A stretch of DNA of 11,760 nucleotides from Desulfobulbus sp. Its GTDB lineage: Bacteria; Desulfobacterota; Desulfobulbia; Desulfobulbales; Desulfobulbaceae. This document shows, piece after piece, positions 7,673-11,760 of this stretch. A program made the position numbers and the translations under genes. Below the pieces are notes generated by a model. That model did not search any database. It was given only the letters and a program-made list of their open reading frames with translations, and was not told where the DNA came from. Location of the stretch: NCBI GenBank assembly GCA_011051825.1, contig DRKH01000498.1, positions 1 to 11,760 on the forward strand, written 5' to 3'. Position 1 is the stretch's first letter, and every line of letters starts with the position of its first letter.

Positions 7673-7720
7673 TCCAGCCTCTTTTCTCTTACATTCTTTT
7701 TTCAGTATTTCAATCAGGTC

Positions 7721-7755
7721 AAATAAACATCTGGTCAACAACCAGATGTTTATTT
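7721..7755 (+). terminator. Stem-loop between tusA and the dsrE-like gene (attenuator or leaky terminator)
   Basis: A perfect 15-bp stem, AAATAAACATCTGGT (7721-7735) with ACCAGATGTTTATTT (7741-7755), encloses a CAACA loop. The right arm ends in T-rich sequence, but the stem is AT-rich and there is no clean uridine tract. It may therefore be a partial terminator, or an mRNA end-stabilising or processing hairpin that sets tusA expression above the downstream genes. I found no strong promoter between it and the next gene (the best pair has only a 14-bp spacer). Confidence 0.6.
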
Positions 7756-7829
7756 TAATGAAAGTGTTTTGAAATCAACATGTTGAAATACAATAATTCG
7801 AGCTGTATTTTTTCCGGAGGAGATAGATA

Positions 7830-8147
7830 ATGGCTAAGAGTTTAGGTATATTTGTTACTAACCCCGAGCAGTTCAAACATGTTATGGGCATAACAAAGGC
7901 TGCCAAGGCAAAAGGTTCCAAGGTAAAGGTCTTTTTTACCTGGGATGCCACCCATAACGCTAAGAAGGAACCGGGATTTAAAGATCTCTGTGAGCTTGCC
8001 GATGATGTGTCTATCTGTGTCGACAGTTATGCCAAGCAGGGATACGATATCAAAGACATTCCCGCGGGACTGGATGAGAAAAAAATGGCTACCCAGGCCC
8101 AGCACGGTATCATCATAGAAGACTACGACTGTTACTTAAGTTTATAG
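7830..8147 (+). CDS. DsrE-like sulfur relay protein
   Basis: This 105-aa small soluble protein fits the DsrE/DsrF fold family: an opening strand LGIFVTNPEQ, the VKVFFTWDATH strand and turn, and a LADDVSICVDSY segment. Cysteines are Cys54, Cys63 and Cys101, the last in the C-terminal DYDCYLSL. In characterised DsrE/TusD proteins a conserved cysteine accepts sulfur from TusA. By position Cys63 is the closest counterpart, but I cannot assign the active cysteine without an alignment. The start has GGAGGAG at 7816-7822, 7 nt before the ATG. The gene lies 157 bp after tusA, beyond a stem-loop, and 12 bp before the next gene. It is the likely acceptor of TusA-bound sulfur. It is shorter than E. coli TusD and is probably a DsrE-like paralogue rather than the classical dsr-operon DsrE. 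Confidence 0.85.
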   Translation: MAKSLGIFVTNPEQFKHVMGITKAAKAKGSKVKVFFTWDATHNAKKEPGFKDLCELADDVSICVDSYAKQGYDIKDIPAGLDEKKMATQAQHGIIIEDYDCYLSL

Positions 8148-8159
8148 GGGAGTTGGAGA

Positions 8160-8468
8160 ATGGAATATAACAAAGTATGTTTTATGTACAGAGCAAAAGA
8201 TTCCGCTAATGATGGTATCCGTTCCGCATTGGGTCTTGCTGTTGAGAATATGTATTCCTATGGTGTTGTGCTTGATGACGTCACCATGGATAAAATTGAT
8301 GAGAACCTGACGGAATCCATTGAAATGCTCCGTGACATGGAAGGTGAAATTTATTCCACCAATCCTGCTAACTGTGAGCTGAACGGGCTTGAGCCGATAA
8401 CCATTGAGGAACTCGGTGAAAAACTTCGGGATATGACCCATGTTATTCCTTATGGAATCAAAAAATAA
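8160..8468 (+). CDS. Probable DsrF/TusC-like protein
   Basis: This 102-aa protein begins NKVCFMYRAKDSANDGIRSA and is followed by a YGVVLDDVT strand. Near the end ELGEKLRDMTHVIPYG resembles the closing 'el...l..ad.vi' segment of DsrF/TusC proteins. The family assignment rests on this pattern and on position between a DsrE-like and a DsrH-like gene; it could equally be annotated as a conserved hypothetical protein of the YTD-type cluster. Cysteines are Cys7 and Cys72. A role as a subunit of a DsrEFH-like hetero-oligomer in persulfide transfer is inferred. The gene starts 12 bp after the DsrE-like stop with GGGGAG at 8147-8152, so the two are almost certainly co-translated. The composition is acidic, suggesting a soluble cytoplasmic protein. 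Confidence 0.7.
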   Translation: MEYNKVCFMYRAKDSANDGIRSALGLAVENMYSYGVVLDDVTMDKIDENLTESIEMLRDMEGEIYSTNPANCELNGLEPITIEELGEKLRDMTHVIPYGIKK

Positions 8469-8489
8469 CGAGCACAGGAGATAACTCTA

Positions 8490-8663
8490 ATGAAAGTATT
8501 AAATGTCTATCGTTCTGAGCCGGATGATACAACCAAGAAATTGGTCGAAATCGTCATCAGAGATCGTGAGTCTGATTCTTTTGATTTAAACGTCGACAGC
8601 CCGGATTATGATGCACTGGTTGACAAGATTTTCGATGCCGATCAGGTAATTTGCTGGTGGTAG
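8490..8663 (+). CDS. 57-aa conserved-looking small protein, possible minimal DsrH/TusB-like
   Basis: The ORF encodes MKVLNVYRSEPDDTTKKLVE at the N-terminus and ends YDALVDKIFDADQVICWW. AGGAG at 8476-8480 lies 9 nt before the ATG, the spacing to the previous gene is 21 bp, and an intrinsic terminator follows, so it is a real last gene of the operon. The start ('M..L...RS') and end ('Y..LV......V..W') resemble the two ends of DsrH/TusB, which is about 95-100 aa, but the central portion is absent. The only cysteine is Cys55, in the C-terminal ICWW. Its role is unknown; operon position (tusA, dsrE-like, dsrF-like, this) suggests a partner in sulfur relay. The resemblance to DsrH is weak and could be coincidental for such a short protein. 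Confidence 0.8.
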   Translation: MKVLNVYRSEPDDTTKKLVEIVIRDRESDSFDLNVDSPDYDALVDKIFDADQVICWW

Positions 8664-8692
8664 ATTTTTTTTTCTATCAGAGCCCTGAGATC

Positions 8693-8726
8693 AAAGCCTC
8701 CGCCCTTATCGGCCGAGGCTTTTTTT
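8693..8726 (+). terminator. Intrinsic terminator of the tusA-dsr operon
   Basis: A 12-bp stem with one C-C mismatch, AAAGCCTCCGCC (8693-8704) with GGCCGAGGCTTT (8711-8722), has a CTTATC loop and is followed by a T run ending at 8726. It lies 29 bp after the last stop codon. On the minus strand the following U run is only three long, so it should serve the plus-strand operon only. Confidence 0.9.
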
Positions 8727-8749
8727 ATTGCTGATGCCCCCCGTTAACG

Positions 8750-9928
8750 CTAGTTCTTTCTATGTGAATCCGGCCTGATCGTGCAGAGACGGGGTGCTCC
8801 TGAACAGGGACAAACAAACTCCATAACCCGGTCGTGAAACCAGGGTCTGAATTGCCGTATTTTTGTATTCTCCCTGCTCGGATGGACTCTGTTGGTCAAG
8901 AGAACAATAACCGTGTCGCTGTCCGGATCTATCCAGAATGAGGTTCCGGCATACCCCAGATGGCCAACGCTTTTCCTTGAGAGGCGGGTTCCTGCACTGG
9001 TATAGCCTGTTGTTGACGGGGTATCAAACCCCAGGCACCATGTCCGGTCCTTATATCTTCGTGTAAGCCCCTGTCTCAGCATATCCCCACTGACGACTGA
9101 TCCTGTCTCCCGTCCCTGCCAACCTTCAAGAAGAGAACTGCATAACCGGCCCACCCCGCCTATGGTCCCGAAAAGACCGGCATGCCCGGCCACACCACCC
9201 ATCAAAAAACAGTGTTCATCATGGACTTCGCCCTGGATAATCCTGTTGCGCCAGCGGCATCTTTCGGTGGCGGCAAATTTTTCTTTTGAAAAATTCTTTT
9301 TTTTCGACGGTGGGAGATACAAAAGATCCTCATCCAGGCCAAGAGGATAGGCTATCTGCTCCGTAAAAAGGATATCAAGGGACTGACCGGTAATCTGCTC
9401 AATTCCATCTCCAAGCAGGATAAAACCGAGGTCACTGTATCTGCACTCCGCCCCAATTTCATATGCAAGAGACGTTTCGAGAATCAACCGACGCAGTTTT
9501 CTTTTGTTTTCCTCTTCTACAACAGGCTTAAAAAGCTCAAAATAGGGTCTGTATGCCGGTAAGCCTGAACAATGTGACAGGAGCTGGGCAATTGTTATAT
9601 ATTTTTTATCAGAGGGTATTTTTCGTTTACTGAGAGCTGTATATGTATCCTTCCAGTCAAGGAGGCCCTGCTCATTCAGGCGATACATCAACAGGGTGGT
9701 GGCCAGCGGTTTTGTCAGCGACGCCAGATCAAAGAATGTTTTTTGGTCTATCTTTGTCCCCTTTTCATCCAGACGGGTCTGACCACAGGTGGTGATAGCC
9801 TGTATCCTTCCCCGGCCGTGACCTGAAAAAACCGCGGCCGCACCACCTGGAAAAACACCGTTTTTTATTCCCTGTTGAAGGAGAAAATCAAGCAGCTTTT
9901 CAAGAGTCGAAAAAGAGGGAATATCCAT
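8750..9928 (-). CDS. Serine hydrolase of the beta-lactamase / penicillin-binding-protein-like family
   Basis: This 392-aa protein carries the three active-site motifs of the class C beta-lactamase/serine esterase family: SLTK at 70-73 (nucleophile Ser70, Lys73), YSD at 164-166, and HLGYAG at 323-328. A GVAGHAGLF segment near 245-253 is also typical. Relatives include esterases, D-amino-acid or peptidoglycan-related peptidases and beta-lactamases; the substrate cannot be read from sequence. I see no signal peptide, so a cytoplasmic location is likely. The ATG at 9928 has no clear Shine-Dalgarno sequence, but upstream sequence offers no better start. Residues 375-392 (CSGAPRLCTIRPDSHRKN) are encoded by a palindromic repeat half-copy that also leads into the stop codon. 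The original protein probably ended near residue 374. The gene converges with the tusA-dsr operon. Confidence 0.9.
   Translation of the reverse strand: MDIPSFSTLEKLLDFLLQQGIKNGVFPGGAAAVFSGHGRGRIQAITTCGQTRLDEKGTKIDQKTFFDLASLTKPLATTLLMYRLNEQGLLDWKDTYTALSKRKIPSDKKYITIAQLLSHCSGLPAYRPYFELFKPVVEEENKRKLRRLILETSLAYEIGAECRYSDLGFILLGDGIEQITGQSLDILFTEQIAYPLGLDEDLLYLPPSKKKNFSKEKFAATERCRWRNRIIQGEVHDEHCFLMGGVAGHAGLFGTIGGVGRLCSSLLEGWQGRETGSVVSGDMLRQGLTRRYKDRTWCLGFDTPSTTGYTSAGTRLSRKSVGHLGYAGTSFWIDPDSDTVIVLLTNRVHPSRENTKIRQFRPWFHDRVMEFVCPCSGAPRLCTIRPDSHRKN
8761..8807 (-). repeat. Palindromic repeat element, truncated half copy C
   Basis: On the minus strand, 47 bases starting CTGTTCAGGAGCACCCC match the left half of copy B with three differences. 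Similarity fades past the element's midpoint (about 8745-8760), and the right half is absent. The segment lies inside the 3' end of the serine hydrolase gene and is translated as its last residues. Confidence 0.88.
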
Positions 9929-10208
9929 GGGATAATTAACTTTTATTTCTTTGATTTTTCAGCGATTTTCGAGTAAAATATGAAGATATTTGCCATGTAT
10001 GGATAAACCTGTACAAAAACTGTGTAAATCGCCGTTAAAAAAATGTTCATAACTTTATTTTTTTAATTATGCACAAAAAATAAAAAGGATATCCTGAAAG
10101 ATATCAAAACAAAATATTCTATTTTGTTCGTTAGTTATACAACTAATCAACAAACTAACACCCCTAATATCAACAACAATATTTTTTTAATACAAAAGGA
10201 TTACTACT
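9929..10208. other. AT-rich intergenic region with DnaA-box-like sites; candidate replication origin
   Basis: This 280-bp region between divergent serine hydrolase and dnaN genes is strongly AT-rich with A and T runs. It has a site matching TTATNCACA exactly (TTATGCACA, 10067-10075) and an inverted 8-of-9 match to TTATCCACA (TATGGATAA, 9998-10006). Two weaker inverted matches lie at 10021-10029 (6 of 9) and 10044-10052 (7 of 9). The four start points are each 23 bp apart. AT-rich sequence between 10076 and 10195 could serve as the unwinding segment; it also holds AGGATATCCT (about 10086-10095) and an imperfect palindrome near 10130-10147. Gene orientation flips at this point. dnaA is not in the window, so the origin call is inference, and weak DnaA boxes are common in AT-rich DNA. 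Confidence 0.5.
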
Positions 10209-11339
10209 ATGGCGTTTCATTTTAATATCGCCCGGGAAGACCTGCTCAAAGCAGCCGGCAGCCAGCAGAACATTACCAGCAAAAAGGGAACCCTGGCTAT
10301 CCTTTCCAATATCCTGGTCGAAGTGGAGCAGGATCATATTGTCTTTACCGGTACCGATCTGGATATTGGCTTGAAACAGAGTATTCCGGCGGAAGTGTTT
10401 GAAAAAGGGGTGTTAACCCTGCCGGCAAAAAAACTCTTTGAACTGGCCCGTGAATCGGGATCACCGACTATCTCTTTTCAGGAAGAAGAAAAGAACTGGG
10501 TGAAGATAACCGCCGGGTCCAGTGTCTACCGACTGGCAGGAATGGTCAGTGATGAATTTCCCCAGTTTCCTGATTACAATCGGGAGACCATGGTGGAACT
10601 TGATTCGACGGCAATAAACGAGCTCATCGATAAAACTATATTTTCCATTGCCCAGGATAAGGAAAATATGTTTACCCTGACCGCTGCTCTCTTAAAAAAA
10701 ACAGAGGAAGGGGATAAACGATATCTGCAGATGATTTCCTCCGACGGCCATCGCCTTTCGATCATGAAACGGGAAGTCGATGAATCCATAGACCGGCTGC
10801 AGTTGAACCCGGTGACCCTTATTCCCCGCCGTGGTGTGCAGGAGATTCGAAAATTCTGTGAGGATCGCGACACCTTCCGGATGGGAATTGAAGAAAAACA
10901 GGTGGTCCTGGAGGATGATGACTCCCTGCTTATCATCCGTCTGCTGGAGGGAGATTTTCCAGATTTTCAAGCCCTTCTCGATGTGCTGACCAATGAAAAC
11001 ATCATCCGGATCAACCGGTTGCGCTTTCTTGAATCGCTCAAACGGATCAATCTGTTTACCGAGGACCTCTTTCACGCCATTAAAATGGAAGTTGAAGAAA
11101 ATATGATTATTCTCACCTCCCAGAATGCGGATTTCGGCTCGGCCAAGGATAAACTGGATGTCGAATACAGCGGTGACCCGTTAACACTTGGTTTCAACTG
11201 TCGCTATTTTATTGATGCCCTTCAGGTTATGGAAGGAGACACAATCGAGGCCTGTATCAATTCCAATGAAAGTCCCTGTCTGATCAGTTCGGAAGAGGAT
11301 GAGGGTTTTTTAAGTATTATCATGCCGATGAAGTTATAA
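10209..11339 (+). CDS. dnaN: DNA polymerase III beta subunit (sliding clamp)
   Basis: This 376-aa protein is full length for the family and has its three structurally similar domains (about 1-120, 130-250 and 251-376). Recognisable segments are the N-terminal NILVEVEQDHIVFTGTDLDI, SSDGHRLS near 178-185, LEGDFPDFQALL in the middle of the second half, and the terminal IIMPMKL that is nearly invariant in DnaN. The ring-shaped dimer tethers polymerase III and repair polymerases to DNA. The ATG has AAGGA at 10196-10200, 8 nt upstream. The gene lies next to an AT-rich region with DnaA-box-like sites, as is common near chromosomal origins. recF or gyrB, frequent right-hand neighbours, do not follow within the 420 bp that remain, where only repeats are found. 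Confidence 0.97.
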   Translation: MAFHFNIAREDLLKAAGSQQNITSKKGTLAILSNILVEVEQDHIVFTGTDLDIGLKQSIPAEVFEKGVLTLPAKKLFELARESGSPTISFQEEEKNWVKITAGSSVYRLAGMVSDEFPQFPDYNRETMVELDSTAINELIDKTIFSIAQDKENMFTLTAALLKKTEEGDKRYLQMISSDGHRLSIMKREVDESIDRLQLNPVTLIPRRGVQEIRKFCEDRDTFRMGIEEKQVVLEDDDSLLIIRLLEGDFPDFQALLDVLTNENIIRINRLRFLESLKRINLFTEDLFHAIKMEVEENMIILTSQNADFGSAKDKLDVEYSGDPLTLGFNCRYFIDALQVMEGDTIEACINSNESPCLISSEEDEGFLSIIMPMKL

Positions 11340-11342
11340 TTT

Positions 11343-11440
11343 ATGAGCCATGAGCTACGAGCAATGAGCTATGAGCTATGAGCCATGAGCCATGAGCAAT
11401 GAGCTATGAGCCATGAGCCATGAGCTATGAGCCATAAGCC
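11343..11440. repeat. Heptamer tandem repeat array, ATGAGCN x 14
   Basis: Fourteen consecutive 7-bp units follow the dnaN stop codon at a distance of three bases. Twelve units are exactly ATGAGC plus a variable seventh base (C, T or A). The exceptions are ACGAGCA (unit 3) and ATAAGCC (unit 14). G never occurs at the variable base. Because 7 is not a multiple of 3 the array has no fixed reading frame, so it is not coding. Confidence 0.95.
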
Positions 11441-11474
11441 ATGTTGGAAATATAAGCCGGAGAACGGAAAAATT

Positions 11475-11546
11475 GGTGGGCGGTGCCCACCCTACCCTTT
11501 TGGAATTTTTAAAAAAATAAGGACAGTAGGGTGGGCACCGCCCACC
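11475..11546. repeat. Inverted pair of REP-like palindromes (BIME-like)
   Basis: Two perfect 21-bp inverted copies lie at 11475-11495 and 11526-11546, separated by a 30-bp AT-rich spacer. The right copy reads GTAG followed by the hairpin GGTGGGC-ACC-GCCCACC. The left copy is its reverse complement. A GTAG tetranucleotide 5' of a small palindrome is the layout of REP sequences mobilised by RAYT (TnpA_REP) tyrosine transposases. No such transposase is in the window. Confidence 0.88.
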
Positions 11547-11576
11547 AGATCAAGGGTATATTTCCATTTTTTGTTC

Positions 11577-11592
11577 AAGTCTGCGCTTATCT
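11577..11592. repeat. 16-bp direct repeat, outer copy
   Basis: AAGTCTGCGCTTATCT occurs here and again at 11653-11668, 76 bp downstream, inside element D and within the part of D that copy B lacks. It may be a remnant of another element copy or a duplication made when D acquired its extra segment. Confidence 0.8.
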
Positions 11593-11615
11593 GGTCCAGC
11601 TATGCTGATTTATGT

Positions 11616-11759
11616 GTAACTGTTCAGGAGTACCCCACGGAGTCTACGCTCGAAGTCTGCGCTTATCTACCTCTCTGCACGGTCAGGCCTGATTCACATA
11701 GGAATCACTATAGTTCACAGGCCTGACTGCACAGATATGGAGCACTCCTGAACAGTTAC
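11616..11759. repeat. Palindromic repeat element, copy D (composite)
   Basis: This 144-bp element has GTAACTGTTCAGGAG at the left and its complement at the right. The right 88 bp equal copy B except for one base. The left end (about 34 bp, through CACGGAGTCTACGC) instead matches the inverted copy A with four substitutions and a one-base indel. The element is 34 bp longer than B. It ends one base from the window edge. A plus-strand ORF covering it was judged spurious. Confidence 0.88.
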
Positions 11760-11760
11760 A

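Noticed and set aside
7769..7794. TTGAAA / TACAAT as a separate promoter for the dsrE-like gene
   Set aside because: The spacer is only 14 bp, too short for a normal sigma-70 promoter.
11343..11440. Tandem array considered as a CRISPR
   Set aside because: Units are 7 bp with no spacers; it is a simple tandem repeat.
11427..11726. Plus-strand 99-codon reading frame after dnaN
   Set aside because: It runs through the heptamer array, the REP pair and element D; its sequence is translated repeats.

Overview
The window looks like chromosomal DNA from a sulfur-metabolising member of the Desulfobacterota, most plausibly Desulfobulbales. The basis is gene content: a YeeE/YedE-type transporter divergent from a TusA gene, followed by DsrE-like and DsrF-like genes and a very small conserved-looking gene. 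As I recall it (not checked), this is the set called the 'YTD' cluster in sulfur-disproportionating bacteria. No 16S or other phylogenetic marker is present, so the taxonomy is inference.

Layout. At the left, hisC (5' fragment only), gatA and gatC lie on the minus strand. They are followed, also on the minus strand, by a receiver/HD-GYP response regulator, a class II-type histone deacetylase-like amidohydrolase, 5-formyltetrahydrofolate cyclo-ligase and the YeeE/YedE transporter. A 670-bp divergent intergenic region follows, carrying a mobile-looking palindrome and a near-consensus sigma-70 promoter. It drives the plus-strand operon tusA - dsrE-like - dsrF-like - 57-aa gene, which ends at an intrinsic terminator. 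A minus-strand serine hydrolase (beta-lactamase fold) converges on that terminator. An AT-rich gap with DnaA-box-like sites separates the hydrolase from plus-strand dnaN. Apart from the tus/dsr operon, genes left of this gap point left and dnaN points right, as expected near a replication origin.

How the genes fit together. YeeE would bring a reduced sulfur compound such as thiosulfate into the cell. TusA would take up sulfane sulfur as a persulfide on its CPMP cysteine, and the DsrE/F/H-like proteins would relay it. The other genes are housekeeping (tRNA-dependent amidation, folate salvage, sliding clamp, histidine synthesis) or signalling (HD-GYP, probably cyclic-di-GMP turnover).

Repeats are the second theme. 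A palindromic element family starting at or near GTAA(C/G)TGTTCAGG occurs four times: 4498-4591, 6937-7046, a half copy at 8761-8807, and 11616-11759. The half copy supplies the last 18 codons of the serine hydrolase. There is also a GTAG-type REP pair downstream of dnaN and two different 7-bp tandem repeats, one abutting the hisC start codon and one just after dnaN.
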